Source: Erwinia persicina
Lineage (GTDB): Bacteria > Pseudomonadota > Gammaproteobacteria > Enterobacterales > Enterobacteriaceae
NCBI RefSeq assembly: GCF_014838825.1
Contig: NZ_JACYMO010000001.1
Location: forward strand, 1,072,830-1,136,829
Direction of reading: 5' to 3'
DNA: 64,000 bases
Position numbers and translations under genes: made by a program. The notes beneath the pieces were generated by a model that ran no database searches, had not been told where the DNA came from, and worked only from the letters and a program-made list of their open reading frames with translations. This document shows, piece after piece, positions 19,269 through 30,071 of this stretch (positions are counted from its first letter, which is position 1; each line of letters begins with the position of its first letter).

Positions 19269-22200
19269 AATTCTTCGCCCTGTTCATTCACCGGCCTGTC
19301 GCCACCACGCTGCTAACGGTGGCGATCCTGCTGGCAGGGATCCTGGGCTTCCGGCTCCTGCCGGTGGCCCCGCTGCCGCAGGTGGACTTCCCGGTGATCA
19401 TGGTCAGCGCCTCGTTGCCGGGTGCCTCACCGGAAACCATGGCCTCCTCGGTGGCGACCCCGCTGGAGCGGGCGCTGGGCCGCGTCGCCGGGATCACCGA
19501 GATGACCTCGACCAGCTCGCTCGGCAGTACGCGCATCATCCTGGTGTTTGATTTTGAACGTGATATCAACGGTGCCGCGCGCGATGTGCAGGGGGCCATT
19601 AACGCCGCCCAGAGCCTGCTCCCCACCGGGATGCCCGGCCGCCCCACCTACCGTAAAGCAAACCCGTCAGATGCGCCGATCATGATCATGACGCTGACAT
19701 CAGACACCTACTCCCCGGGGCAGCTGTATGACTATGCCTCGACGCAGCTGGCGCAAAAACTGTCGCAGATCGACGGCGTCGGCGATGTCAGCATCGGCGG
19801 CAGTTCACTGCCGGCGGTGCGCGTGGCGCTCAATCCGCAGGCGCTGTTTAACCAGGGCGTTTCGCTGGATGCGGTGCGTACGGCCATCACCAGCGCCAAC
19901 GTGCGCAAGCCGCAGGGGGCGATTGAAGATCGCCACCAGCGCTGGTGGCTGAAGACCAACGATGAACTGAAGACCGCCGCTGAATATCAGCCGCTGATCG
20001 TGCATTACCATAACGGCGCTGCGGTGCGCCTGCAGGACGTGGCGAGCGTGACCGACTCGGTGCAGGACGTGCGTAACGCCGGGATGTCCAACGCCCGACC
20101 GGCGATCCTGCTGCTGATCCGTAAGGCCCCTGAGGCCAACATTATTGATACGGTTGACCGCATCCGGGGTGAGCTGCCTGAACTGAACAACATTATTCCC
20201 GCGTCGATTCACCTGGAGGTCGCCCAGGATCGTTCACCGACCATTCGCGCCTCGCTGCATGAGGTGGAGCAGTCGCTGGCCATCTCCGTCGGTCTGGTGA
20301 TCCTGGTGGTGTTCGCCTTCCTGCGATCCGGCCGTGCCACGCTGATCCCGGCGGTGGCCGTGCCGGTGTCGCTGATCGGTACTTTTGCCGCGATGTACCT
20401 GTGCGGCTTCAGTCTGAATAACCTGTCGCTGATGGCGCTGACCGTGGCGACCGGCTTTGTGGTCGACGATGCCATTGTGGTGCTGGAGAATATTTCTCGT
20501 CATGTCGAAGCCGGGATGAAGCCGCTGCAGGCGGCACTGCAGGGGGTACGCGAGGTCGGCTTCACCGTCGTCTCGATGAGCGTCTCGCTGATCGCGGTGT
20601 TTATCCCTCTTCTGATGCTCGGCGGCATCATTGGCCGCTTCTTCAAGGAGTTTGCCGTCACGCTGTCGGTGGCCATCGCTATTTCGCTGGTGATTTCCAT
20701 CACTCTGACGCCCATGATGTGCGCGCTGCTGCTGCGCAATAAGCCCAGGCACACCCAGCCGCGTATTCGCGGGTTTGGCCGGATACTGCTGGCGGTTCAG
20801 CAGGGGTATGGCCGCACGCTGCACCGCGTGATGGACCATGCGCGCTGGACGCTGCTGGTGTTCCTGGCCACCATCGGGCTGACCGTTTACCTCTATATTT
20901 CCATTCCTAAAACCTTTATGCCGGAACAGGACACCGGGCGGCTGATGGGCTTTATCCAGGCCGACCAGAGCATCTCGTTCCAGTCAATGCGCGGCAAGCT
21001 GGAAGACTTTATGCGCATCGTCCATGCCGATCCAGCGGTCGCCAGCGTGGTGGGATTCACCGGCGGGTCGCGCACCAACAGCGGCTCGATGTTTATTTCG
21101 CTCAAACCGCTGAACCAGCGCAGCGACACGGCGCAGCAGGTGATTGCCCGCCTGCGCGGCAAGCTGGCAAAAGAACCTGGCGCCAACCTGTTCCTGATGG
21201 CGGTGCAGGATATCCGCGTTGGTGGTCGCGAATCCAACGCCGGGTATCAGTATACGCTGCTGTCAGACAGCCTTGACGACCTGCGCGAATGGGAGCCCAA
21301 AATCCGCCGTGCCTTTGCCGCCCTGCCGGAGCTGGCGGACGTCAATTCTGACCAGGAGGATAAAGGGGCTGAGATGGCGCTGACCTACGATCGCGCCACC
21401 ATGTCGCGACTGGGAATTGACGTTGCCGATGCCAATAATCTGCTGAATAATGCCTTCGGCCAGCGCCAGATTTCCACCATCTATCAGCCGCTGAACCAGT
21501 ACAAAGTGGTGATGGAGGTAGACCCGCGATACACCCAGGATATCAGCGCCCTGACGCAGATGTTTGTGATTAACAGCGAGGGTAAGTCCATTCCGCTGTC
21601 GTCGTTTGCCCACTGGCAGCCGGCGAACTCACCGCTATCAGTGAATCATCAGGGCCTGTCTGCGGCCTCTACCGTCTCCTTCAACCTGCCGGAAGGGGTG
21701 TCGCTGTCGCAGGCCTCGGCCGCGATTGACCGCAGCATTACGTCGCTGGGCGTGCCGTCCAGCGTGCGCGGCAGCTTCTCCGGAACCGCCGCCGTGTTTG
21801 AGCAGACGCAGAGCAGCCAGCTGTGGCTAATCGTCGCTGCCATCGCCACGGTGTATATCGTCCTGGGGATCCTGTATGAAAGTTACGTTCATCCGCTGAC
21901 CATTCTCTCGACCCTGCCTTCCGCGGGGGTGGGCGCGCTGCTGGCGCTGGAGCTGTTCAGTGCGCCATTCAGCCTGATCGCCCTGATAGGCATAATGCTG
22001 CTGATCGGCATCGTGAAGAAAAACGCCATAATGATGGTCGACTTCGCTCTCGACGCCCAGCGTAACGGAGGAATGACGGCGCGCGACGCCATATTCCAGG
22101 CCAGCCTGCTGCGCTTCCGGCCGATTATGATGACCACGCTCGCCGCGCTGTTTGGCGCACTGCCGCTGGTGCTGACCAGCGGTGACGGGGCAGAGCTGCG

Positions 22201-22339
22201 CCAGCCGCTGGGGATCACCATCGTTGGTGGTCTGGTGATGAGCCAGCTGCTGACGCTGTACACCACCCCGGTGGTTTATCTGTACATGGATAAACTGCGA
22301 CGTAAACCACGCTTAATGGCCGCCACAGAGGAACGCTGA
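19265..22339 (+). CDS. mdtC: RND efflux transporter subunit MdtC
   Basis: This 1024-residue paralogue of MdtB shares the RND fold, including [19 protein letters not shown] at the N-terminus, [17 protein letters not shown] in TM4 and a second membrane bundle near 860-1010. In E. coli MdtC is the main drug-binding subunit of the MdtB2C trimer. Translation starts at GTG 19265, overlapping the mdtB stop in GTGA. The use of GTG with 4-base overlap is consistent with coupled, lower-stoichiometry synthesis. Confidence 0.96.
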   Translation: MKFFALFIHRPVATTLLTVAILLAGILGFRLLPVAPLPQVDFPVIMVSASLPGASPETMASSVATPLERALGRVAGITEMTSTSSLGSTRIILVFDFERDINGAARDVQGAINAAQSLLPTGMPGRPTYRKANPSDAPIMIMTLTSDTYSPGQLYDYASTQLAQKLSQIDGVGDVSIGGSSLPAVRVALNPQALFNQGVSLDAVRTAITSANVRKPQGAIEDRHQRWWLKTNDELKTAAEYQPLIVHYHNGAAVRLQDVASVTDSVQDVRNAGMSNARPAILLLIRKAPEANIIDTVDRIRGELPELNNIIPASIHLEVAQDRSPTIRASLHEVEQSLAISVGLVILVVFAFLRSGRATLIPAVAVPVSLIGTFAAMYLCGFSLNNLSLMALTVATGFVVDDAIVVLENISRHVEAGMKPLQAALQGVREVGFTVVSMSVSLIAVFIPLLMLGGIIGRFFKEFAVTLSVAIAISLVISITLTPMMCALLLRNKPRHTQPRIRGFGRILLAVQQGYGRTLHRVMDHARWTLLVFLATIGLTVYLYISIPKTFMPEQDTGRLMGFIQADQSISFQSMRGKLEDFMRIVHADPAVASVVGFTGGSRTNSGSMFISLKPLNQRSDTAQQVIARLRGKLAKEPGANLFLMAVQDIRVGGRESNAGYQYTLLSDSLDDLREWEPKIRRAFAALPELADVNSDQEDKGAEMALTYDRATMSRLGIDVADANNLLNNAFGQRQISTIYQPLNQYKVVMEVDPRYTQDISALTQMFVINSEGKSIPLSSFAHWQPANSPLSVNHQGLSAASTVSFNLPEGVSLSQASAAIDRSITSLGVPSSVRGSFSGTAAVFEQTQSSQLWLIVAAIATVYIVLGILYESYVHPLTILSTLPSAGVGALLALELFSAPFSLIALIGIMLLIGIVKKNAIMMVDFALDAQRNGGMTARDAIFQASLLRFRPIMMTTLAALFGALPLVLTSGDGAELRQPLGITIVGGLVMSQLLTLYTTPVVYLYMDKLRRKPRLMAATEER

Positions 22340-22343
22340 TGCC

Positions 22344-23750
22344 ATGACTGCCTCTCCTGCTTCGGTACGCTGGCAACTGTGGATCGTCGCGTTCGGCTTT
22401 TTTATGCAGACGCTGGACACCACCATCGTCAATACGGCCCTGCCCTCAATGGCGGCCAGCCTGGGACAAAGCCCGCTGAATATGCATTCGGTGATCGTCT
22501 CCTACGTGCTGACCGTCGCCATTATGCTGCCGATCAGCGGCTGGCTGGCAGACCGCTTCGGGGTGCGCAACGTGTTTTTCAGCGCCATTGTGCTGTTCAG
22601 CGCCGGGTCGCTCTGCTGTGCGCTCTCCTCCACGCTGGACCAGCTGATCCTCTCACGCGTGCTGCAGGGGATTGGCGGGGCGATGATGGTGCCCGTCGGA
22701 CGCTTAACGGTGATGAAGCTGGTGCCTCGGGCTGAATATATGGCGGCGATGACCTTTGTGACCCTGCCGGGCCAGATTGGCCCGCTGCTCGGTCCGGCGC
22801 TGGGCGGCGTGCTGGTGGAGTACGCCAGCTGGCACTGGATTTTCCTGATCAATATCCCGGTCGGGATCGTCGGGGCCATCGCCACCCTGATGCTGATGTC
22901 CAATTTCACCCTGCAAACCCGACGCTTTGACTTTACCGGCTATCTGCTGCTGGCTGCGGGCATGGCGACCCTGACCCTGGCACTGGACGGCCAGCGCGGG
23001 AGCGGTATGTCTCCCCTGCTGCTGTGTCTGCTGATCCTCTGCGGCGTCTTCAGCCTGTTATTCTATCTGCTGCACGCCCGGCATAACGAGGGCGCTCTGT
23101 TCAGCCTGAAGCTGTTCGATAACCGCATTTACGCCATCGGCCTGCTGGGCAGCCTGACCGGACGTATCGGCAGCGGTATGCTGCCGTTTATGACCCCTGT
23201 TTTTCTGCAGATCGGCATGGGTTACAGCCCGTTCCACGCCGGACTGATGATGATCCCGATGGTGCTGGGCAATATGGGCATGAAGCGCATTGTGGTGCAG
23301 ATTGTTAACCGTTTTGGCTACCGCAACGTGCTGGTGGGCTCGACCCTGGCGCTGGCGCTGGTGGTGCTGCTGTTTCCCGCCGTGGCGATGATGGGCTGGT
23401 TTGCCCTGCTGCCGGTGGTGCTGTTCCTGCAGGGAATGGTCAATGCTATCCGTTTCTCCGCCATGAACACCCTGACGCTGAAAACGCTGCCGGACGATCT
23501 GGCCAGCAGCGGTAACAGCCTGCTGTCGATGGTGATGCAGCTGTCGATGAGCATCGGCGTCACCGTGGCCGGGCTGCTGCTGGGTACCTTCGCCCACCAG
23601 ACGCTGACCGGCAGCCCCCAGATGACCGAAGCCTTTATGTATACCTGGCTGTGTATGGCACTGGTGATTGCCCTGCCGGTCTTCGTTTTCTGGCGTGTTC
23701 CTAAAGAGCCCCACCCCAATGCGCTGCTGGCGCGCAGGAGAAAGCCTTAA
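22344..23750 (+). CDS. mdtD: Putative MFS multidrug transporter MdtD
   Basis: This 468-residue DHA2-type MFS protein is predicted to have 14 membrane segments. The hallmark motifs [13 protein letters not shown] (TM1) and [13 protein letters not shown] (loop 2-3) are present. It is the fourth gene of the mdt operon but is not required for MdtABC efflux in E. coli, where a role in iron-citrate export has been proposed; that role is not visible from this sequence. It starts 4 bp after mdtC, and its stop overlaps the baeS start (TAATG). Confidence 0.93.
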   Translation: MTASPASVRWQLWIVAFGFFMQTLDTTIVNTALPSMAASLGQSPLNMHSVIVSYVLTVAIMLPISGWLADRFGVRNVFFSAIVLFSAGSLCCALSSTLDQLILSRVLQGIGGAMMVPVGRLTVMKLVPRAEYMAAMTFVTLPGQIGPLLGPALGGVLVEYASWHWIFLINIPVGIVGAIATLMLMSNFTLQTRRFDFTGYLLLAAGMATLTLALDGQRGSGMSPLLLCLLILCGVFSLLFYLLHARHNEGALFSLKLFDNRIYAIGLLGSLTGRIGSGMLPFMTPVFLQIGMGYSPFHAGLMMIPMVLGNMGMKRIVVQIVNRFGYRNVLVGSTLALALVVLLFPAVAMMGWFALLPVVLFLQGMVNAIRFSAMNTLTLKTLPDDLASSGNSLLSMVMQLSMSIGVTVAGLLLGTFAHQTLTGSPQMTEAFMYTWLCMALVIALPVFVFWRVPKEPHPNALLARRRKP

Positions 23751-25135
23751 TGTTGGCAAAATTACGTATCGGCATCACCGCCAAGCTGTTCGCGGCGATT
23801 TTTTCTACCTGCATGCTGGTGCTGATTACCATGCACTGGGGGGTGCGACTCAGCTTTGAGCACGGTTTTATTGACTACATCAAACGCGGCAACGAGCAGC
23901 GGTTGACGATGCTGGGAGATGCGCTGGCTGACCAGTACGAACAGCACGGCAACTGGGATTTCCTGCGCAATAACAACAAGCTGGTTTTCAATATTCTGCG
24001 CTCGCTGGAGCAGAACCCGGATGCCAGTAACCAGCTGCCGCCGCACGGCTGGCGTACCCAGTTCTGGATCATCGACCAGCAGTACCGCGTGATGATTGGC
24101 CCGCGCGCGCCCGTCCCGCAGGAAGGGTCCAGACGCAGCATTACCACCAGCAACGGTAAAGTGGTTGGCTGGGTGATTGGCTCACCGTCGGAACGCCTGA
24201 CGCGCAGTGCCGACATCAACTTTGACCAGCAACAGAAACGCACCAGCTGGATGATTGTTGGCCTGACCATGCTGCTGGCCGCTGCGGTCACCTGGCTGCT
24301 GTCCCGCGGGCTGCTGGCCCCGGTTAAGCGACTGGTAGAAGGCACGCATCACCTGGCAGCCGGGCATTTTACCAGCCGGGTACAGGCCTCCAGCCGTGAT
24401 GAGCTCGGCCGTCTGGCGCAGGACTTTAACCGCCTTGCCAGCACGCTGGAAAAAAATGAGAAAATGCGCCGCGCCTTTATGGCTGATATCTCGCATGAGC
24501 TGCGCACGCCGCTGGCGATATTGCGCGGTGAGCTGGAGGCCATACAGGACGGCGTGCGCAAGCTGACCCCGGAATCTATCATTTCATTACAGGGCGAGGT
24601 GGCCACGCTGACCAAGCTGGTTGACGACGTGCACCAGCTTTCGATGTCTGATGAAGGGGCTCTGGCCTACCGCAAAAGCCAGACCGACCTCGTCCCGCTG
24701 CTGGAGCTGGTTTCCGGTAACTTCCGCCACCGCTTCGGGCAGCATCCCTTAGCCCTGACGCTGACCTTACCGGATCAGGCCCCGCAGTTTGGTGACCCCG
24801 ACCGCCTGATGCAGCTGTTTACCAACCTGATGGAAAACAGCCTGCGCTACACCGACCCCGGCGGCAGCCTGCATATCAGCCTGCATCCGCGCGCCAGCGG
24901 CAACGTGCTGCACTTTGATGACAGTGCGCCCGGCGTCAGCGACGAGCAGCGGCAGCAAATTTTTGAGCGTTTCTACCGGGCGGAAGGTTCGCGCAACCGC
25001 GCCAGCGGCGGCTCCGGTCTGGGGCTGGCTATCTGTCAGAACATCGTTGAAGCCCACGACGGCACCATCCTTGCGGAGCACTCCGATGCAGGTGGCGTGA
25101 GAATTACGGTACACTTACCCTATAAGACTCACTGA
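23750..25135 (+). CDS. baeS: Envelope-stress sensor histidine kinase BaeS
   Basis: This 461-residue kinase (E. coli 467) has two membrane segments (about 10-30 and 165-185) flanking a periplasmic sensor loop. A HAMP domain, a HisKA box with phospho-accepting His249 (ADISHELRTPLAIL), and an HATPase domain with N-box (LMENSLRYTDPGG) and GSGLGLAI follow. It senses envelope damage and toxic compounds such as indole and tannins in E. coli and phosphorylates BaeR. Co-transcription with mdtABCD couples sensor and pump. Confidence 0.95.
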   Translation: MLAKLRIGITAKLFAAIFSTCMLVLITMHWGVRLSFEHGFIDYIKRGNEQRLTMLGDALADQYEQHGNWDFLRNNNKLVFNILRSLEQNPDASNQLPPHGWRTQFWIIDQQYRVMIGPRAPVPQEGSRRSITTSNGKVVGWVIGSPSERLTRSADINFDQQQKRTSWMIVGLTMLLAAAVTWLLSRGLLAPVKRLVEGTHHLAAGHFTSRVQASSRDELGRLAQDFNRLASTLEKNEKMRRAFMADISHELRTPLAILRGELEAIQDGVRKLTPESIISLQGEVATLTKLVDDVHQLSMSDEGALAYRKSQTDLVPLLELVSGNFRHRFGQHPLALTLTLPDQAPQFGDPDRLMQLFTNLMENSLRYTDPGGSLHISLHPRASGNVLHFDDSAPGVSDEQRQQIFERFYRAEGSRNRASGGSGLGLAICQNIVEAHDGTILAEHSDAGGVRITVHLPYKTH

Positions 25136-25150
25136 CATGGTTGTAATACG

Positions 25151-25864
25151 ATGACTCTGGATATGGATACGCCCGCACCGCTGATTTTAATCGTTGAAGA
25201 CGAACCGAAGCTGGGCCAGCTGATGATCGATTATTTGCAGGCGGCGAATTTCCGCACGCACCATCTGCTGCGCGGGGATGAAGTGCTGCCGTGGGTGAAA
25301 CAATACTCTCCGGACCTGGTGCTGCTGGATCTGATGCTGCCCGGGCTGGACGGACTGTCCGTCTGCCGTGAGCTGCGCAGCTTTTCCGACCTGCCGGTGG
25401 TCATGGTCACGGCGAAAATTGAAGAGATTGACCGCCTGCTGGGCCTGGAGATCGGCGCGGATGATTACATCTGTAAACCGTTCAGCCCGCGCGAAGTGGT
25501 CGCGCGGGTAAAAACCATTCTCAAACGCTGCCAGCGCACCCCCGAGGAAGCCCGGCAGGTCTCCCTGCTTAAAGTCGATGAAAAGCGCTTCCACGCCAGC
25601 TGGGATGAGAAGCCCCTTGACCTGACTCCGGCAGAGTTTCGCCTGCTGAAAACCCTGGCGCAGGAACCCGGTAAGGTGTTTTCCCGCGAACAGCTGCTGA
25701 ACCATCTGTATGACGACTACCGCGTGGTCACCGACAGAACCATCGACAGCCATATAAAAAACCTGCGCCGCAAGCTGGAGTCGCTGGATGCCGACCAGCC
25801 GTTTATCCGCGCCGTGTACGGCATGGGTTATCGCTGGGAAGCAGACATCTGTCGTTTGATTTAG
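25151..25864 (+). CDS. baeR: Envelope-stress response regulator BaeR
   Basis: This 237-residue OmpR/PhoB-type regulator has receiver-domain acidic residues in VEDEPKL, a phosphorylation site at Asp60 in [10 protein letters not shown], a conserved Lys in [10 protein letters not shown], and a C-terminal winged helix ([31 protein letters not shown]). It is expected to activate mdtABCD-baeSR and other envelope genes. ATG 25151 follows baeS by 15 bp. Internal ATG 25163 is possible, but the longer start gives the family length. Confidence 0.96.
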   Translation: MTLDMDTPAPLILIVEDEPKLGQLMIDYLQAANFRTHHLLRGDEVLPWVKQYSPDLVLLDLMLPGLDGLSVCRELRSFSDLPVVMVTAKIEEIDRLLGLEIGADDYICKPFSPREVVARVKTILKRCQRTPEEARQVSLLKVDEKRFHASWDEKPLDLTPAEFRLLKTLAQEPGKVFSREQLLNHLYDDYRVVTDRTIDSHIKNLRRKLESLDADQPFIRAVYGMGYRWEADICRLI

Positions 25865-25915
25865 ATCAATTTCCTCAACCTGCCGCCGCCTTACAATCCC
25901 CCGCAAAACCGAATT

Positions 25916-26066
25916 AACCCTGATTAATTCACGTTGCAGGCAGGCGGCAGGCCCGCTGGGTGAGCCTCCCGGATGAGGCTCATAAGCCCTGGAAGCAGAA
26001 AGAACGCTGTGACCAGGGTGAACGGGTGCCGCCAACGCCTCTGCAGCGTGAATTATGACGGGTCTG
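25916..26066. repeat. ERIC-type intergenic repeat with enlarged centre
   Basis: The right arm (GGGTGAACG, GCCAACGC, TGCAGC, TGAATTATGACGGGT) and left arm (TAATTC, GTTGCAGG, GGCGGCA) match the terminal parts of the enterobacterial repetitive intergenic consensus. The arms pair as a 15-bp stem (25925-25939 with 26041-26055, one G.T) and GGCGGCA/TGCCGCC (25943-25949 with 26027-26033). The centre holds two further hairpins (TGAGCCT/AGGCTCA and CCCTGG/CCAGGG) and is longer than the usual 127-bp element. It ends 23 bp before yegQ. Confidence 0.82.
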
Positions 26067-26089
26067 ACCTGACATCAGACTGAGACACC

Positions 26090-27472
26090 ATGAACAAACC
26101 GGAACTGCTTTCTCCGGCCGGGACACTGAAAAACATGCGTTACGCTTTTGCGTATGGCGCAGACGCCGTGTATGCCGGTCAGCCTCGTTACAGCCTGCGC
26201 GTTCGCAATAATGAATTTAACCATGAGAACCTGGCGACGGGCATCAATGAAGCCCATGCGCTCGGTAAAAAATTCTATGTTGTGGTTAACATCGCCCCGC
26301 ACAATGCCAAACTGAAAACCTTTATTCGCGATCTGCAACCCGTGGTGGATATGCAGCCGGATGCGCTGATCATGTCCGACCCGGGCCTGATTATGCTGGT
26401 GCGCGAAGCCTTTCCCCAGATGGACATTCACCTGTCGGTGCAGGCCAATGCCGTGAACTGGGCGACGGTAAAATTCTGGCAGCAGATGGGGCTGACGCGG
26501 GTGATCCTGTCACGCGAGCTGTCGCTGGAAGAGATCGGCGAAATTCGCCGACAGGTGCCGGAGATGGAGCTGGAAATTTTCGTCCACGGTGCGCTGTGCA
26601 TGGCCTATTCCGGGCGCTGCCTGCTGTCCGGCTATATCAATAAGCGTGACCCGAACCAGGGGACCTGCACCAATGCCTGCCGCTGGGAATATAACGTGCA
26701 GGAAGGCAAAGAGGACGCGGTCGGCAATATTGTACACCGTCAGGCACCGATTGCCGTTCAGAATGTGGAACCGACGCTGGGCGAAGGGCAGCCAACGGAC
26801 AAAGTGTTTATGATTGAGGAAGCAATGCGCCCCGGCGAGTATATGACCGCCTTTGAGGATGAGCACGGCACCTATATTATGAACTCGAAGGATCTGCGGG
26901 CCGTGGCACACGTTGAACGTCTGACGCAGATGGGTATCCACTCCCTGAAAATCGAAGGACGCACTAAGTCATTTTACTATTGCGCCCGTACCGCCCAGGT
27001 CTATCGCCGGGCGATTGACGATGCCGCCGCTGGCAAGCCTTTCGATCCCGCGCTGCTGGAAACGCTGGAAGGGCTTGCGCATCGGGGCTATACCGAAGGC
27101 TTTCTGCGCCGCCACACGCACGACAGCTATCAGAGCTATGATGCCGGCTACTCGGTGTCCGACCGCCAGCAGTTTGTTGGCGAGTTTACCGGTGAACGGC
27201 GCGGTTCGCTGGCGCAGGTCGATGTGAAGAACAAATTCAGCGTCGGTGACAGCCTGGAACTGATGTCCCCTTCCGGCAATATCAACTTCACCCTGACGCA
27301 AATGGAAAATGGCAAAGCGCAACCGGTTGACGTCGCACCCGGCAACGGGCATCTGGTCTGGCTCCCCCTGCCGGAAGAGATGGATGTACAGTATGCCCTG
27401 CTGATGCGCAACCTGCCGGGGACCACCACCCGGGACCCTCATGGAGCCGTTCTGGCAAAAGAAGTTACGTGA
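26090..27472 (+). CDS. yegQ: Peptidase-U32-family tRNA hydroxylation protein YegQ (TrhP)
   Basis: This 460-residue protein is nearly collinear with E. coli YegQ (453 aa). It carries the U32 signature LEIFVHGALCMAYSGRC and clustered cysteines (CMAYSGRC, then GTCTNAC) suited to an iron-sulfur centre. YegQ/TrhP is needed for prephenate-dependent 5-hydroxyuridine formation at the tRNA wobble base in E. coli. The ribosome site (GAGAC) is weak and lies just after a 6-bp hairpin (GTCTGA 26062, TCAGAC 26075). An ERIC-type repeat occupies its upstream region. Confidence 0.95.
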   Translation: MNKPELLSPAGTLKNMRYAFAYGADAVYAGQPRYSLRVRNNEFNHENLATGINEAHALGKKFYVVVNIAPHNAKLKTFIRDLQPVVDMQPDALIMSDPGLIMLVREAFPQMDIHLSVQANAVNWATVKFWQQMGLTRVILSRELSLEEIGEIRRQVPEMELEIFVHGALCMAYSGRCLLSGYINKRDPNQGTCTNACRWEYNVQEGKEDAVGNIVHRQAPIAVQNVEPTLGEGQPTDKVFMIEEAMRPGEYMTAFEDEHGTYIMNSKDLRAVAHVERLTQMGIHSLKIEGRTKSFYYCARTAQVYRRAIDDAAAGKPFDPALLETLEGLAHRGYTEGFLRRHTHDSYQSYDAGYSVSDRQQFVGEFTGERRGSLAQVDVKNKFSVGDSLELMSPSGNINFTLTQMENGKAQPVDVAPGNGHLVWLPLPEEMDVQYALLMRNLPGTTTRDPHGAVLAKEVT

Positions 27473-27483
27473 TGTAACTGATT

Positions 27484-27499
27484 TTAGAATGCGATCACA
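27484..27499 (+). promoter_or_regulatory. CRP-like site and promoter of the CyaR-like RNA
   Basis: TTAGA-N6-TCACA (27484-27499), with a strong right half GATCACATT, is centred 41.5 bp before a predicted start at 27533. A TATGAT -10 lies at 27521-27526. This is class II CRP geometry. The left half-site is weak. Confidence 0.5.
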
Positions 27500-27532
27500 T
27501 TACCGTGTGGGATTCCTCGCTATGATGCCCGC

Positions 27533-27653
27533 GCTCCTAACGAATAATTCCAAATAGCGTTATGATCCATTCAACTTTCTGCCTGAATGATGAATGATCT
27601 GTATCACCTCATTTGGCTCTCACGGCTCCCCCGTGCGGGCCATTTCTTTTTTT
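27533..27653 (+). ncRNA. cyaR: Probable CyaR (RyeE) small regulatory RNA, divergent
   Basis: In E. coli the CRP-activated, Hfq-dependent CyaR RNA lies immediately downstream of yegQ; this interval has the same position and no gene. The 3' part has CyaR architecture: an unpaired CACCTC (anti-ribosome-site type core), then TGGC, a CACGG/CCGTG stem around a CTCCC loop, GCCA and a T-rich tail (27614-27653). E. coli CyaR also has CACCTC and a CTCCC-type terminator loop. A start at 27533 is placed by the TATGAT and CRP site; a second TATGAT (27561-27566) would give an RNA of about 80 nt, closer to the E. coli 87 nt. The 5' half is not conserved. Confidence 0.6.
27614..27653 (+). terminator. Intrinsic terminator of the CyaR-like RNA
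   Basis: TGGC/GCCA and CACGG/CCGTG stems enclose a C-rich loop, followed by TTTCTTTTTTT. It separates the sRNA from yegS. Confidence 0.75.
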
Positions 27654-27771
27654 ATCGGTTCCCCACCGGGCGCTTTTCAGAAAACTTTCCGCTTTTTCAC
27701 CCGTGGCTCACCTTCTTACCCAGGGTATGCTATATCTTGATGCAAATCACACTGGCTTTCAGGGATTAAAA

Positions 27772-28671
27772 ATGGAAAAACATTCACTTACGCTGGCCAT
27801 TTTAAATGGTAAAAGCGCCGGCAATGAGGCGCTGCGCGAAGCCGTTGCTGCGCTACGCGAGGAAGGTTTCCCGCTGGAAATCCGCGTCACCTGGGAATAC
27901 GGTGACGGTGAGCGCTACGTGCAGGAAGCGGTTGAACTGCAGGCACAAACAGTGATCGCTGCCGGAGGTGACGGCACAATCAATGAAGTGGCGACCGCCC
28001 TGGCGCGGTTATCTCCTGAACGTCGGCCGGTACTGGGGATTGTGCCGCTCGGCACCGCCAATGATTTCGCCACCAGCGCGGGCATCCCGCTGGAGATGGA
28101 CAATGCACTGCGCCTGGCTATTCAGGGCAAAGCCAGCGCCATTGACCTCGCACGCGTCAATAATGACCGTTACTTTATCAATATGGCCACCGGCGGCTTT
28201 GGCACACGCATTACCACCGAAACGCCGGAAAAACTCAAGTCAGCGCTGGGTGGCGTCTCCTACTTTATTCACGGACTGATGCGGATGGATACGCTGAAAG
28301 CCGACAGCTGCACGCTGGAAGGACCGGATTTTCACTGGCAGGGTGATGCGCTGGTGATCGGCATCGGCAATGGCCGCCAGGCGGGGGGCGGGCAGCGCCT
28401 CTGTCCAACCGCGCTGATTAACGACGGCAAGCTGGAGCTCAGTATCGCGACCTCACAGGAACTGCTTCAGGCGCTGGTGCATAAGTTAACCAGTGACGAA
28501 GAAAATCCTAATCTGATCACCGCCTCCCTGCCGTGGCTGACCATCCGTGCGCCCAATGAGATGACCTTTAATCTCGATGGCGAACCGTTAACCGGCACCG
28601 AGTTTCGTATTGAAGTGATGCCCTCTGCACTGGAGTGCCGTCTGCCGCCCTCCTGTGAACTGCTGGCGTAA
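27772..28671 (+). CDS. yegS: Lipid/diacylglycerol-type kinase YegS
   Basis: This 299-residue protein has the same length as E. coli YegS, an atypical lipid kinase shown to phosphorylate phosphatidylglycerol in vitro. The DAGK-type nucleotide loop GGDGTINEV starts at residue 65, [10 protein letters not shown] follows near 92, and the C-terminal beta domain includes NLDGEPL. The frame is open further upstream (to 27613), but ATG 27772 is preceded by AGGGA and matches the family start. It lies 118 bp past the CyaR-like terminator. Confidence 0.94.
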   Translation: MEKHSLTLAILNGKSAGNEALREAVAALREEGFPLEIRVTWEYGDGERYVQEAVELQAQTVIAAGGDGTINEVATALARLSPERRPVLGIVPLGTANDFATSAGIPLEMDNALRLAIQGKASAIDLARVNNDRYFINMATGGFGTRITTETPEKLKSALGGVSYFIHGLMRMDTLKADSCTLEGPDFHWQGDALVIGIGNGRQAGGGQRLCPTALINDGKLELSIATSQELLQALVHKLTSDEENPNLITASLPWLTIRAPNEMTFNLDGEPLTGTEFRIEVMPSALECRLPPSCELLA

Positions 28672-28691
28672 TCCGTCGATAACAGCCCCAT

Positions 28692-28719
28692 GAATCCTGG
28701 CCGTTGAACGCCAGGATTC
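28692..28719 (+). terminator. Hairpin terminator candidate after yegS
   Basis: GAATCCTGGC and GCCAGGATTC form a perfect 10-bp stem 20 bp after the yegS stop. The following sequence is only moderately T-rich (GTCTTC), so efficiency is uncertain. Confidence 0.6.
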
Positions 28720-28847
28720 GTCTTCATCCCACCCCGCCTCTGTCGATACTAATGTGATCCCTCTCGCGAATCCTGCAGATGCAACTTGTATGGTAGTACG
28801 TTATCAGCGTATTTTTTCATCATTGTTGGCGCACAAGGCGATTCAGA

Positions 28848-30062
28848 ATGAAAATTGTAAAAGCAGAAGTATTCGTGACCTGCCCCGGAAGAAACTTTGT
28901 CACGGTAAAAATCACTACCGATCAGGGGCTGACCGGCGTGGGCGACGCCACGCTCAACGGGCGTGAACTGCCAGTGGCGTCTTACCTGAAAGATCACGTC
29001 TGCCCGCAGCTTATCGGGCGCGATGCCCATCAGATTGAAGATATCTGGCAGTTCTTCTATAAGGGCGCTTACTGGCGTCGCGGCCCGGTCACCATGTCAG
29101 CCATTTCCGCTGTCGACCAGGCGCTGTGGGACATCAAGGGCAAAGCGGCGAATATGCCGGTGTACCAGCTGCTGGGCGGCGCTTCACGCACGGGCGTGAT
29201 GGTGTACTGCCACACCACCGGTCACAGCATTGACGAAGTGATGGACGACTACGCAAAGCACAAAGCGCTGGGCTTCAAAGCTATCCGTGCGCAGTGCGGC
29301 GTACCGGGCATGAAAACCACCTACGGGATGGCCAAAGGCAAAGGCGAAGCCTACGAGCCGGCCACCAAAGGTGCCCGCCCGGAAGAGCAGCTGTGGTCAA
29401 CCGAAAAATACCTCGATTTCACGCCGAAACTGTTTGAAGCCATTCGCGATAAGTTCGGCTTTGACGAACATCTGCTGCACGATATGCATCACCGCCTGAC
29501 GCCGATTGAGGCCGCCCGCTTCGGAAAAAGCGTGGAAGATTACCGCCTGTTCTGGATGGAAGACCCGACCCCGGCGGAAAACCAGGAGAGTTTCCGCCTG
29601 ATCCGCCAGCACACCGTGACGCCGATTGCGGTAGGAGAAGTGTTTAACAGCATCTGGGACTGTAAGCAGCTGATCGAAGAACAGCTGATCGACTATATCC
29701 GCACCACCATCACCCACGCCGGGGGCATCACCGGCATGCGCCGCATCGCCGACTTCGCTTCGCTGTATCAGGTGCGCACCGGCTCCCACGGCCCGTCCGA
29801 CCTGTCACCGATCTGTATGGCGGCCGCGCTGCACTTTGACCTGTGGGTGCCAAACTTCGGCGTGCAGGAATATATGGGCTACTCCGAACAGATGCTGGAA
29901 GTGTTCCCGAACAGCTGGCGCTTCGATAATGGCTATATGCACCCTGGCGATAAACCGGGTCTGGGCATTGAGTTCGATGAAAAGCTGGCGGCGAAATACC
30001 CCTATGAGCCGGCCTATCTTCCTGTCGCCCGTCTGGAAGACGGCACCCTGTGGAACTGGTAA
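28848..30062 (+). CDS. rspA: D-mannonate dehydratase-type enolase-superfamily enzyme RspA
   Basis: This 404-residue protein has the same length as E. coli RspA and belongs to the ManD subgroup of the enolase superfamily, which dehydrates D-mannonate and sometimes D-gluconate to 2-keto-3-deoxygluconate. Visible ligands and catalytic residues are Asp212 and His214 (LHDMHHRL), Glu238 (WMEDPTP), Glu264 (VGEVFNS), His314 (TGSHGPSD) and Tyr159. Some ManD members have little activity, so the true substrate is uncertain. It is first in rspA-rspB-MFS-ydfI-rspR; TTGTATGGTAGTACG at 28786-28800 could be a GntR-type operator. Confidence 0.92.
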   Translation: MKIVKAEVFVTCPGRNFVTVKITTDQGLTGVGDATLNGRELPVASYLKDHVCPQLIGRDAHQIEDIWQFFYKGAYWRRGPVTMSAISAVDQALWDIKGKAANMPVYQLLGGASRTGVMVYCHTTGHSIDEVMDDYAKHKALGFKAIRAQCGVPGMKTTYGMAKGKGEAYEPATKGARPEEQLWSTEKYLDFTPKLFEAIRDKFGFDEHLLHDMHHRLTPIEAARFGKSVEDYRLFWMEDPTPAENQESFRLIRQHTVTPIAVGEVFNSIWDCKQLIEEQLIDYIRTTITHAGGITGMRRIADFASLYQVRTGSHGPSDLSPICMAAALHFDLWVPNFGVQEYMGYSEQMLEVFPNSWRFDNGYMHPGDKPGLGIEFDEKLAAKYPYEPAYLPVARLEDGTLWNW

Positions 30063-30071
30063 GGAGATCCG

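Noticed and set aside
25925-26055. Long nested stem with a three-way junction upstream of yegQ, first considered as a new riboswitch.
   Set aside because: The arms match the ERIC repeat consensus (GCCAACGC, TATGACGGGT, GTTGCAGG, GGCGGCA), so it was called an ERIC-type element; only its unusual centre is kept as a finding.
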